Positions 1-5,830 of a stretch of 6,144 bases of DNA are shown one piece after another. Position 1 is the first letter of the stretch, and each line of letters starts with the position of its first letter. The stretch lies in contig QHBQ01000410.1 of the NCBI GenBank assembly GCA_003243865.1, forward strand, positions 1-6,144, given 5' to 3'. The notes beneath the pieces were generated by a model, which worked only from the letters and a program-made list of their open reading frames with translations, was not told the DNA's origin and ran no database searches. The position numbers and the translations under genes are program-made. Source of the DNA: Candidatus Chloroheliales bacterium. Lineage in GTDB: Bacteria; Chloroflexota; Chloroflexia; QHBQ01.

Positions 1-309
1 AGCCACGATTTCGCCGCCTTTGCAGGCAGTGGGGGCCGAGGTGCGGAACCTGCCTCCACCGTGCGCGAGATATACCTGGCCGATTGTCAGGCAGCGGCGC
101 AGCAATACGGACAACTGATTACTGTCCAGCTTGCCGCCAATGCCTTCCTCGCACACATGGTGCGCAACATCGTCGGCACTCTGCTGATCGTAGGCCGGGG
201 TCGGATGAGCGCAGCGGAGTTCGCCGCTGTGCTGGCAAGCGGCAATCGCCAGCTTGCTGGCCCCACCGCCCCGCCGCAGGGGCTAACCCTGGTAAGGGTG
301 CTGTACTAA
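1..309 (+). CDS. truA: tRNA pseudouridine(38-40) synthase TruA, C-terminal part (5' end outside window)
   Basis: TruA converts uridines 38-40 of the tRNA anticodon arm to pseudouridine in the cytoplasm. The reading frame is open from the first base and ends at TAA 307-309, giving 102 visible residues. Family features visible in order are the HDFAAF segment near the start, TVREIY, the conserved block LAHMVRNIVGTLL, then VGRGRMS, and the C-terminal AGPTAPPQGLTLVRVLY, where TruA proteins normally stop. The catalytic Asp lies in the missing N-terminal part. A GTG at 61 could open a shorter frame, but homologous sequence continues upstream of it, so it is an internal Val. In many bacteria truA follows rpoA-rplQ and precedes rplM-rpsI, which fits what follows here. 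The stop is followed within a few bases by a dispersed hairpin repeat. Confidence 0.95.
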   Translation, partial: SHDFAAFAGSGGRGAEPASTVREIYLADCQAAAQQYGQLITVQLAANAFLAHMVRNIVGTLLIVGRGRMSAAEFAAVLASGNRQLAGPTAPPQGLTLVRVLY

Positions 310-313
310 AGAG

Positions 314-357
314 CAAAAAGCCTCTCCCTTGAGAGAGAGGTTTGGTGAGGGTGAATG
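314..357 (+). repeat. Dispersed hairpin repeat, copy 1 (truA-rplM spacer)
   Basis: This copy shares the blocks CAAAAAGCCTCTCC and GAGAGGTTTGGTGA with a second copy at 5854-5898, in the same orientation. Its core at 321-340 is an imperfect hairpin: CCTCTC pairs with GAGAGG, with one C/A mismatch and one further C-G pair inside. It lies just downstream of the truA stop. It lacks a U-run after the stem, so it could weakly terminate or stabilise the truA mRNA end, but it looks more like a copy of a genome-wide intergenic repeat family (inference). Between it and rplM (358-417) I see no convincing promoter. Confidence 0.7.
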
Positions 358-417
358 TTGCAGCGCCAACTACGCTCATAGTAACTACGATACAAGGAAA
401 GGTAATCAAAGGTAAGC

Positions 418-954
418 ATGAAGACGCTAAACGTCAAAACCTACAGCCCGAAGGCTGGTGACATCGAGCGCAGCTGGCACCTGGTTGACGCCGCCGGGCA
501 GACGCTGGGCCGCCTTAGCTCGGAGATCGCCAAGCTGCTGCGCGGCAAGCACAAGCCGGGTTACGCGACCCACATGGACACCGGCGATTACGTGGTCGTC
601 ATCAACGCCGAGCAAATCGTCCTCACTGGCGGCAAGGCGCAGCAGAAGGTCTACAACCGCCACTCCAACTACCCCGGCGGCTTCCGCAGTGTCCCGTACC
701 TCGATATGCTCCGCCAGCACCCCACCCGTCCACTTGAGGAGGCAGTCAAGGGGATGCTGCCGCGCAACCGGCTCGGCGAACAGCAGCTACGCAAGCTGCA
801 CATCTACGCTGGCCCCAACCACCCCCACAGCGCGCAGCAACCAACCCCCTATATCTTTACCGAGCGGCAACTTGGCAACCCTCAAGGAACCGAGCGCGAC
901 TCGCGCCATCGCTCCACCCATGCCGACACCGACAGCAGCGAGAAGGAGAACTAA
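418..954 (+). CDS. rplM: 50S ribosomal protein L13, with C-terminal extension
   Basis: L13 is an early-assembling protein of the large ribosomal subunit that binds 23S rRNA. The product has 178 residues. Recognisable L13 segments are the start MKTLNVK, RSWHLVDAAGQTLGRLSSEIA (about 19-37), LRGKHKPGY (41-49), MDTGDYVVVINA (53-64), AVKGMLPRNRLG (109-120) and YAGPNHPHSAQQP (130-142). The usual family length is about 142-150 residues, and the core is complete by about residue 143. The remaining 35 or so residues are polar, charged and low in complexity (many Asp, Glu, Ser, Arg, Thr), and I recognise no domain in them. The ATG at 418 is supported by an AAAGG ribosome binding site at 408-412, five bases upstream. 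The gene ends four bases before rpsI, whose ribosome binding site lies inside the last rplM codons, so the two are surely cotranscribed and probably translationally coupled. Confidence 0.97.
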   Translation: MKTLNVKTYSPKAGDIERSWHLVDAAGQTLGRLSSEIAKLLRGKHKPGYATHMDTGDYVVVINAEQIVLTGGKAQQKVYNRHSNYPGGFRSVPYLDMLRQHPTRPLEEAVKGMLPRNRLGEQQLRKLHIYAGPNHPHSAQQPTPYIFTERQLGNPQGTERDSRHRSTHADTDSSEKEN

Positions 955-958
955 TTAG

Positions 959-1381
959 ATGACCAGCACCACATCCGGCCAAGCGACTGGCAGCCGTTAC
1001 TTCTACGGCACTGGCCGCCGCAAGTCCGCCGTAGCCCGCGTCCGCCTCATCCCCGGCGCCGGTCAGTTTATTGTCAACGGCAAGACTACCGCCGAATACT
1101 TCGGCGGCCGTCAGCTTTATCAGCAGATAATCAACGAGCCGATGGCCGTGACCAGCACTGCTGGTCGCTTCAGCGCCAGCATCAAGGTGGCAGGTGGTGG
1201 GGTCAGCGGCCAGGCGGGAGCGATTCGTCACGGCCTCGCTCGCGCCCTGCTCGCCTTCGATGCCAGTCTGCGCCAGGCGCTCAAGCGCGCGGGTCTGCTT
1301 ACTCGCGACCCGCGCGTGAAGGAGCGCAAGCACGTCGGCCTCAAGCGTGCCCGCAAGGCACCGCAGTATACCAAGCGCTAA
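959..1381 (+). CDS. rpsI: 30S ribosomal protein S9
   Basis: S9 is a small-subunit protein whose C-terminal tail reaches the P-site tRNA. The product is 140 residues, slightly longer than the usual 130 or so, because of an N-terminal Ser/Thr/Gly-rich stretch (residues 2-12). The core is canonical: [15 protein letters not shown] (14-28), FIVNGK (37-42), the family signature [19 protein letters not shown] (79-97), and the basic C-terminus [12 protein letters not shown] ending in the conserved Lys-Arg. The ATG at 959 is set by AAGGAGAA at 943-950 within the end of rplM. The pairing with rplM is one of the most conserved in bacteria. It is followed by a strong hairpin terminator, so it is likely the last gene of its transcription unit. 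Confidence 0.98.
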   Translation: MTSTTSGQATGSRYFYGTGRRKSAVARVRLIPGAGQFIVNGKTTAEYFGGRQLYQQIINEPMAVTSTAGRFSASIKVAGGGVSGQAGAIRHGLARALLAFDASLRQALKRAGLLTRDPRVKERKHVGLKRARKAPQYTKR

Positions 1382-1412
1382 AGCTCAGGTTCTAGCCCTG
1401 GCTTTGTTGCAT

Positions 1413-1451
1413 GGAGCAGCTACCAAACACGGTGGCTGCTCCTCTTGCATT
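1413..1451 (+). terminator. Rho-independent-like terminator after rpsI
   Basis: The arm GGAGCAGCTACC (1413-1424) pairs with GGTGGCTGCTCC (1431-1442) around the loop AAACAC: 12 pairs, one of them a T-G wobble. The tract after it (TCTTGCATT) is only moderately T-rich. The position, 32 bases after the rpsI stop and just before a strong promoter, supports a terminator that insulates the ribosomal cluster from the transporter operon. Confidence 0.8.
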
Positions 1452-1459
1452 ATCAATCC

Positions 1460-1487
1460 TTGACAACTTCAGGTTTTCTGATATAAT
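1460..1487 (+). promoter_or_regulatory. Near-consensus housekeeping sigma promoter for the transporter operon
   Basis: TTGACA at 1460-1465 matches the -35 consensus exactly and TATAAT at 1482-1487 matches the -10 consensus exactly, with a 16-base spacer (1466-1481). A TG at 1479-1480 with one base before TATAAT forms an extended -10. Transcription should begin near 1493-1495, about 235 bases before the lipoprotein start codon. Such a good promoter predicts high basal transcription of the transporter genes unless it is repressed. Confidence 0.85.
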
Positions 1488-1497
1488 CTTATACACT

Positions 1498-1516
1498 AAC
1501 CTCGCGGCCCGAGGTT
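1498..1516 (+). promoter_or_regulatory. Perfect dyad at the transcription start: candidate operator or 5'-end hairpin
   Basis: AACCTCG (1498-1504) and CGAGGTT (1510-1516) are perfect inverted repeats around a 5-base centre. The dyad begins 11 bases after the -10 box, so in DNA it overlaps the initially transcribed region, where repressors often bind. In RNA it would fold as a hairpin at the very 5' end and could protect the message. The sequence alone cannot separate the two roles. Confidence 0.5.
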
Positions 1517-1713
1517 GAACCATTGTTCCCGCGCCACACTATTATCTAATAGCTGGCATCGGCGCTGATTTGCGGTTCGTCGCGGCGGGGCAAGGTTGTG
1601 GCAGGGCGCTTCACCGCCTGCCAGGTATATTTGGACGCCAGGCTTGCGCCATGGGTTGCCTTCCGCAGCGTCGCGGGTGGGCAGACGCAGGCCAGGTATT
1701 GCGTTTAGCTAAA

Positions 1714-1719
1714 AGGAGG
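1714..1719 (+). promoter_or_regulatory. Strong ribosome binding site of the lipoprotein gene
   Basis: AGGAGG, within AAAAGGAGGAAA, ends 10 bases before the ATG at 1730. It is the best Shine-Dalgarno sequence in the window and fixes the lipoprotein start, which is confirmed by the signal peptide encoded directly after it. Confidence 0.9.
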
Positions 1720-1729
1720 AAAGTCAGGT

Positions 1730-3643
1730 ATGTCAATTCGTATCAAAACCCTACGCAGCATCGCTGCGCTGGCGCTGTTGTTGCCGCTACTGGCGGCCTG
1801 TGGCGGCACTACTCCCACACCGGCCCCCGCACCCACCAGCACCACTGCTGTCCTTGCGCCAGCCGCCAGCCCCACTACCGCGATGATGGCCGCCTCGCCG
1901 ACCACTGCGATGGTGATGACTCCAACCACCGCGATGGTGATGACCCCGACAGCGGGTATGGTAATGACCCCGACAGCGGGTATGGTAATGACCCCGACAG
2001 CGGCGATGACCGGCACTTCGGCGGTCACCCCAACTGCTGTCCCGCCCACCCCGATTGCCTCGAGCTTCCAGGGCAGTGCGGGCGCGTTCCGCTGGCGCGT
2101 CGGTGAAGATGTCGCCCAGATGGATCCCGCGCTGATGGAGGATGGCGTATCCATCAATGTCGCTCAGAACATCTACGATGGCCTCACCCAGTTCAACCCT
2201 CAGACCCTCGCCGTCGAACCGGCGATCGCCACTAAGTGGGATATCAACACCGACGGTAGCGTTTATACCTTCCACCTGCGCAACGATGTCAAGTTCAGCG
2301 ACGGCACGGTGGTTACCGCCAAAGACTTTGTCTACTCGTGGAACCGCCTGCTCGCCAACCCCAAGGCACCTTACAGCTTCGTCTTCGCCGACATCAAGGG
2401 CGCTGACGAGGTGGTCGCCTCGGCTGCCAGCACCGACACCACCAAGACCAAGCTCACCGCTGCCGAAGGTATCAAGGCGGTGGACGACAGCACCCTCCAG
2501 GTTACGCTCAAGGGTCCCAGCGCCTACTTCCTGTCGCAGACGGCGCTCTGGTCCTACTGGATAGTCAACCAGAAGGTGGTTGGCAGCGATCCACTGAGCA
2601 GCGACTGGGCGCAGAAGGCCGACACCCAGAAGGGCGCAGGCACCGGCGCGTACACCATCAAGGAGTGGGCGCGCAACGACCACATGGTACTGACCGCCAA
2701 CGATAGCTACTGGGGTAATGTCAAGCCTAGCGTCAAGGAGATTGACGAGGTGGTAATCCAGGACGGCAGCACCTCGCAGTTGCGCTACGAGAGCGGCCAG
2801 CTTGACAGCAGCGAACTCTACACCGCTGACTATGATCGCATCTCCAAGGATCCGAAGCTGAGCAAGGAACTGCATGCCGCGCCCCAGGCTCGCACCGTCT
2901 GGCTGGGCATGAACCAGCTTACCGGCCAGTTCGCGGTCTCCGGCGGCGACAAGGCTAAGAACCTGCGCATCGCTATCGCTAAAGCGGTTGACCGCGCCGA
3001 CCTGATTGACAAGGCGCTCAATGGCGTGGGCGCTCCCGCCTACACCCTGCTGCCGAAGGGTGTCCCCGGCTATCAGGACTTCAAGGCATATGAGATGGAT
3101 CTCCCTGGTGCGAAACAGGCACTCTCCGATGCGGGCTATCCCAACGGCCAGGGCCTGAAGCTCACCTACACCACTCGCGACCGCGAGGACCAGCGGGCGG
3201 TAGCCACCGTCATCCAGGCCCAGTTGAAGCAGAACCTCAACATTGACGTGAGCGTTGTGCCGGTGGCGTGGAGTACCTTCCTCGACGAGCGCCGCAACCA
3301 CAAGTACGAGTTCTTCTACGGAAGCTGGGGCCAGGACTACCCCGACCCGCAGGACTGGCTCTTCCCGCTGGCGGTTAGCGGCCAGCACGAGAACAACGAG
3401 GGCTACGCCAACCCGGCTTTCGACAAGCTGGTAATTGACGCCAACAAGCTGGCCGACCCCACCAAGCAGACCGACCGCTACAAGATGTACAACCAGGCGG
3501 AGCAGATCTACCTGAAGGACGCGCCGATCGTGCCGCTCTACCAGTTCCAGACCGACTATATGCTCAAGCCCGGCTGGAGCGGCTGGGGTTACAATGCCCA
3601 GTTCGTCGCGCCCTTCCGCTACCTGTCGAAGAGCGGCAGCTAA
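1730..3643 (+). CDS. Peptide-type ABC transporter substrate-binding lipoprotein (SBP family 5, OppA/DppA-like)
   Basis: This is the extracytoplasmic binding component of an Opp/Dpp-type importer, with 637 residues. Residues 1-23 are a lipoprotein signal peptide: basic start (R4, K6, R9), hydrophobic core, lipobox L21-A22-A23-C24, so Cys24 should be lipidated and the protein membrane-anchored. Residues 25-112 form a disordered-looking Thr/Pro/Ala/Met linker with four tandem 8-residue units (60-91). From about 119 the binding domain begins (FRWRVGEDVAQMDP), with family-5 features such as NIYDGL (147-152), EPAIATKWDINTDGSVYTFHLR (about 163-184), VKFSDGTVVTAKDF (187-200), and later AIAKAVDRADLID and the C-terminal part with FFYGSWGQDYPDPQDW. 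The domain looks complete. Family members bind di- or oligopeptides, but also nickel, haem or sugars, so the substrate is unknown. It is the first gene of the operon, with a strong promoter and ribosome binding site, and is followed by a hairpin that may keep its message more abundant than the permeases'. Confidence 0.93.
   Translation: MSIRIKTLRSIAALALLLPLLAACGGTTPTPAPAPTSTTAVLAPAASPTTAMMAASPTTAMVMTPTTAMVMTPTAGMVMTPTAGMVMTPTAAMTGTSAVTPTAVPPTPIASSFQGSAGAFRWRVGEDVAQMDPALMEDGVSINVAQNIYDGLTQFNPQTLAVEPAIATKWDINTDGSVYTFHLRNDVKFSDGTVVTAKDFVYSWNRLLANPKAPYSFVFADIKGADEVVASAASTDTTKTKLTAAEGIKAVDDSTLQVTLKGPSAYFLSQTALWSYWIVNQKVVGSDPLSSDWAQKADTQKGAGTGAYTIKEWARNDHMVLTANDSYWGNVKPSVKEIDEVVIQDGSTSQLRYESGQLDSSELYTADYDRISKDPKLSKELHAAPQARTVWLGMNQLTGQFAVSGGDKAKNLRIAIAKAVDRADLIDKALNGVGAPAYTLLPKGVPGYQDFKAYEMDLPGAKQALSDAGYPNGQGLKLTYTTRDREDQRAVATVIQAQLKQNLNIDVSVVPVAWSTFLDERRNHKYEFFYGSWGQDYPDPQDWLFPLAVSGQHENNEGYANPAFDKLVIDANKLADPTKQTDRYKMYNQAEQIYLKDAPIVPLYQFQTDYMLKPGWSGWGYNAQFVAPFRYLSKSGS
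1907..2002 (+). repeat. Four tandem 24-bp units within the lipoprotein gene
   Basis: Four in-frame 24-bp units at 1907-1930, 1931-1954, 1955-1978 and 1979-2002 encode AMVMTPTT, AMVMTPTA, GMVMTPTA and GMVMTPTA. The last two are identical at DNA level; the first two differ by a few bases. Upstream, AASPTTAM also occurs twice in the protein, so the linker seems to have grown by duplication more than once. The near-identity of the last units suggests a recent slippage or recombination event and possible length variation between strains. Confidence 0.9.
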
Positions 3644-3671
3644 TCGCCACTCGGTAAGCGGAAAGTTGAAA

Positions 3672-3709
3672 GCGAGGGAGTAACTCAGGCTTGCCTGGGC
3701 CTCCCTCGC
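3672..3709 (+). terminator. Strong two-tier hairpin after the lipoprotein gene (attenuator or mRNA-stabilising)
   Basis: GCGAGGGAG (3672-3680) pairs perfectly with CTCCCTCGC (3701-3709). Inside, CTCAGG (3684-3689) pairs with CCTGGG (3694-3699) around a 4-base loop, with one T-G wobble. No T-run follows, so complete termination is unlikely. A hairpin here commonly lets a binding protein be made in excess of its permeases by blocking 3' decay or causing partial termination; that role is inferred. Confidence 0.6.
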
Positions 3710-3747
3710 CAACCACTGGAACAAATCGCCTTCCACTCGCCACCACC

Positions 3748-3779
3748 GTTGCGGCGCGACCCCTGGCCTGCGCCGCAAC
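3748..3779 (+). repeat. 10-bp perfect inverted repeat in the lipoprotein-permease spacer
   Basis: GTTGCGGCGC (3748-3757) and GCGCCGCAAC (3770-3779) are exact reverse complements separated by 12 bases. The GC-rich stem should be very stable in RNA. It lies between the first hairpin and the tandem array and has no T-run. It may be a second mRNA-processing or attenuation structure, or part of an inserted repeat element. Confidence 0.65.
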
Positions 3780-3783
3780 TACC

Positions 3784-3820
3784 ACTTTCAACTTTCAACT
3801 TTCAACTTTCAACTTTCAAC
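3784..3820 (+). repeat. Tandem 7-bp repeat (ACTTTCA)x5 just upstream of the permease start
   Basis: Five perfect copies of ACTTTCA (3784-3818) plus two further bases fill the place where a ribosome binding site would be expected. The array ends 8 bases before the ATG at 3829. An inverted 12-base match, GAAAGTTGAAAG, lies at 3661-3672 at the far end of the spacer and can pair with the array in four registers. Short 7-bp tandem arrays are known from cyanobacteria and other bacteria; they are prone to copy-number change. Confidence 0.92.
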
Positions 3821-3828
3821 TACAAGCT

Positions 3829-4791
3829 ATGCTCCAGTACATCATCCGCCGCATCATCGGCTTGTTCTTCGTTCTGATCGGCATCGCGTTGCTCACCTTC
3901 CTGCTGATGCACCTTGCGAAGGGCAGCCCCTTTGCTGGTGAAGGCAACGTCCCGCCCAACGTGATCGCGAGCATCAATGCCAGCTATGGGCTGGACAAGC
4001 CGCTGCCGATCCAGTTCATCACTACTGTCTGGAACTTCCTGCATGGTGACTTTGGCGTGTCGTACAAACAGCAGGTTGGCCGCCCCGTATGGGATATTAT
4101 GATGGATGGCTTTGGCAACTCGGCAGTACTCGGTGCATGCGCCTTTGCCTTTACTATCTTCGTCGGCATCCTGCTCGGCCTGCTGGCCGCAATTGGGCAG
4201 AATACGTGGCTGGACTATACCACGATGACCGTATCGCTGGCCGGTTACTCGATCCCCAACTTCGTGCTTGGTGCGTTGCTGTTGCTGCTGGCCGCCACCG
4301 TCCTCAACCCGCTGCTTCCCGCCAACCTGCAACTGCCGATCGGCGGCTGGATCAACAACGCCGGGCCGGGGGCGATTATCCTGCCCACCTTTGTGTTGGC
4401 CTTGCGCCCCACCAGCATTCTTGCCCGACTCACCCGCGCCAGTATGCTGGAGGTGGTTCGCCAGGATTACATTCGCACCGCCTGGGCCAAAGGGCTGGGC
4501 CAACGAGTGGTGATCATCCGCCATGCCCTGCGCAACGCGATGCTGCCGGTCGTCACTGTGCTGGGGGATGAACTGGGCAATCTCATCACCGGCAGTATCG
4601 TCATCGAGCAGCTATTCGTCATCAATGGCCTGGGCCAGCAATTCGTTCGTAGCGTGCGCGACCTTGATTACAACATCATCATGGGTACGACCATATTTTA
4701 CGCTTTCATCGTGGTGCTGATCAATCTGGCGGTAGATATACTCTACGCCTTCATTGACCCGCGCATCAGCTATACGAAGGCGAGGGCTTAA
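3829..4791 (+). CDS. Peptide-type ABC transporter permease, DppB/OppB family
   Basis: This is the first membrane subunit of the importer, forming the translocation channel with the next gene's product. It has 320 residues, typical for DppB/OppB. The start MLQYIIRRIIGLFFVLIGIALLTFLLMHL carries the usual N-terminal membrane segment (about 9-30), followed by an external region with YGLDKPLPIQF (53-63) and GDFGVSY (73-79). About five further membrane segments follow, roughly 99-121, 134-158, 181-196, 240-262 and 286-310. The cytoplasmic EAA-type loop that docks on the ATPase is at about 213-240 (DYIRTAWAKGLG through RHALRNAMLP). It ends with the family-typical DPRI (310-313). I chose the ATG at 3829 because the family N-terminus begins exactly there; the frame is open upstream, but only through repeat-derived sequence. 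No Shine-Dalgarno is visible before it. The next gene starts 2 bases after its stop. Confidence 0.93.
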   Translation: MLQYIIRRIIGLFFVLIGIALLTFLLMHLAKGSPFAGEGNVPPNVIASINASYGLDKPLPIQFITTVWNFLHGDFGVSYKQQVGRPVWDIMMDGFGNSAVLGACAFAFTIFVGILLGLLAAIGQNTWLDYTTMTVSLAGYSIPNFVLGALLLLLAATVLNPLLPANLQLPIGGWINNAGPGAIILPTFVLALRPTSILARLTRASMLEVVRQDYIRTAWAKGLGQRVVIIRHALRNAMLPVVTVLGDELGNLITGSIVIEQLFVINGLGQQFVRSVRDLDYNIIMGTTIFYAFIVVLINLAVDILYAFIDPRISYTKARA

Positions 4792-4793
4792 AC

Positions 4794-5825
4794 ATGGCTA
4801 AGGAACAAGACGATATCATCATTCATGACATTGCGGGCGTGCCGGTAACCGACAGTTCGCTTGACCAAACCAACGTACCAGCGCGGCAGGTGGTGCCAAT
4901 TGCCCCCACTGTAGGCGGTGATGTGGCTGGACCAGCCAACAGCCTTTGGCGCGAGGCATGGCTACGCTTGCGTCGCAACAAGGTGGCAGTGGGCGGCGCG
5001 ATCGTGATCATACTCTTCATCTTGGTCGCTATCTTCGCCAATGTGATCGCTCCCTACTCCTACGAGCGTCAGTTTACTGTGACCGAGATAAGAGCGATGA
5101 ATATGTGTCCCGCCGAGGGTCGTTGCACTGCCAAGTTCATGCCTTCATCCTCGACCTTCTGGCTCGGCACCGACAACTTTGGCCGCGACATCTTCAGCCG
5201 CGTCATCTATGGCGCGCGCATTTCCCTCACCGTTGGTCTGGTCAGCCAACTGCTCATCATCCTCATCGGTATGCCGATTGGCCTGCTTTCCGGTTATTAC
5301 GGTAAGTGGATAGACTATCTGCTGATGCGCATCACCGATGTTATGTATGCCTTCCCCACCATCCTGTTCGCCATCGTGGTACTGTCGGTGTTTGGGCAGT
5401 CATTCCTCAACGTGCTGCTCGCCATCGGCCTGACCTTCTGGCCGCCAATGGCCCGCCTGGTGCGTAGCCAGGTGCTATCGGTGCGCGAGAAAGAGTACGT
5501 GGAAGCCGCCCGCGCCATCGGTACGACTAACCGCAGCATCATCTTGCGCCACATCCTGCCCAACATCCTCAGCCCGGTGATCGTCTCCATCACCTTCGGC
5601 ATCCCCTTTGCGATTATGACCGAGGCTTTTCTCAGCTTCCTGAACATAGGCACCCCCATCCCCCTGCCAAGTTGGGGTTCGATGGTGGCCGAGGGTAAGG
5701 ATTACCTCCGCACCGTGCCAACGCTGGTGCTATACCCCGGCATCGCCATCTCGCTGATCCTGTTCGCCTTCAACTTCTTCGGTGACGGCATCCGCGACGC
5801 GCTCGATCCACGCACGCGCAAGTAA
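4794..5825 (+). CDS. Peptide-type ABC transporter permease, DppC/OppC family
   Basis: This is the second channel subunit, partner of the preceding permease, with 343 residues. A long hydrophilic cytoplasmic N-terminus (1-50) precedes the OppC-type N-terminal block LWREAWLRLRRNKVAVGGA (51-69) and the first membrane segment (about 66-86, ending IAPYSY). The family motif FWLGTDNFGRDIFSRVIYGARISL is at 122-145. The EAA loop is clear at 235-256 (EYVEAARAIG then HILPN). The end, FFGDGIRDALDPR (328-340), is the standard DppC terminus, so the gene is complete. Between the first membrane segment and the GTD motif lies an extracytoplasmic stretch (about 91-121) with two cysteines spaced C-x5-C (C105, C111), which I do not recall as a family feature. 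The start ATG lies 2 bases after the upstream stop, consistent with translational coupling. Confidence 0.95.
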   Translation: MAKEQDDIIIHDIAGVPVTDSSLDQTNVPARQVVPIAPTVGGDVAGPANSLWREAWLRLRRNKVAVGGAIVIILFILVAIFANVIAPYSYERQFTVTEIRAMNMCPAEGRCTAKFMPSSSTFWLGTDNFGRDIFSRVIYGARISLTVGLVSQLLIILIGMPIGLLSGYYGKWIDYLLMRITDVMYAFPTILFAIVVLSVFGQSFLNVLLAIGLTFWPPMARLVRSQVLSVREKEYVEAARAIGTTNRSIILRHILPNILSPVIVSITFGIPFAIMTEAFLSFLNIGTPIPLPSWGSMVAEGKDYLRTVPTLVLYPGIAISLILFAFNFFGDGIRDALDPRTRK

Positions 5826-5830
5826 TGTAC

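Larger units (their letters stand above)
1495..1729 (+). other. Long 5' leader of the transporter operon, no gene
   Basis: About 235 transcribed bases lie between the predicted start point and the lipoprotein ATG. I see no supported small gene here. A long + frame starting at 1570 runs into the lipoprotein gene out of frame and resembles nothing. Structures visible are a 7-bp perfect dyad (1498-1516), a hairpin at 1600-1622 (GGCAGG and CG pairing with CG and CCTGCC around loop CTTCAC, one bulged G), a direct repeat GCCAGGTAT at 1620-1628 and 1691-1699, and a small stem ACGCA (1685-1689) with TGCGT (1700-1704) just before the ribosome binding site. CAGGC at 1639-1643 could compete for GCCTG at 1616-1620. 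I do not recognise any known riboswitch class. Confidence 0.5.

Noticed and set aside
358..391. Candidate rplM promoter (TTGCAG at 358 with TACGAT at 386)
   Set aside because: The spacer would be 22 bases and both boxes are weak matches; readthrough from truA is equally likely.
1495..1729. Possible T-box or other known riboswitch, prompted by GCGGGTGG near 1673-1680
   Set aside because: The rest of the T-box sequence and an antiterminator/terminator pair are absent, and no other riboswitch core was recognised.
1570..2106. A 178-codon + frame in the leader running into the lipoprotein gene
   Set aside because: It has no ribosome binding site, is Cys/His/Asp-rich in a way typical of off-frame translation, and overlaps the well-supported lipoprotein start and repeats.
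1787..3778. A 663-codon open frame on the minus strand across the lipoprotein gene
   Set aside because: It mirrors the codon structure of a clear lipoprotein gene, has no recognisable domain, is low-complexity where it crosses the 24-bp repeats, and has no plausible start signals. It is an antisense shadow of a GC-rich gene.
3784..3820. CRISPR-like array
   Set aside because: Units are 7 bp, directly adjacent without spacers, and no cas genes are present.
3691..3828. A 46-residue N-terminal extension of the DppB-like permease from a TTG at 3691
   Set aside because: The extension is translated from hairpins and the 7-bp array (giving a FNFQLST-type repeat), lacks a ribosome binding site, and the family N-terminus begins exactly at the ATG 3829.
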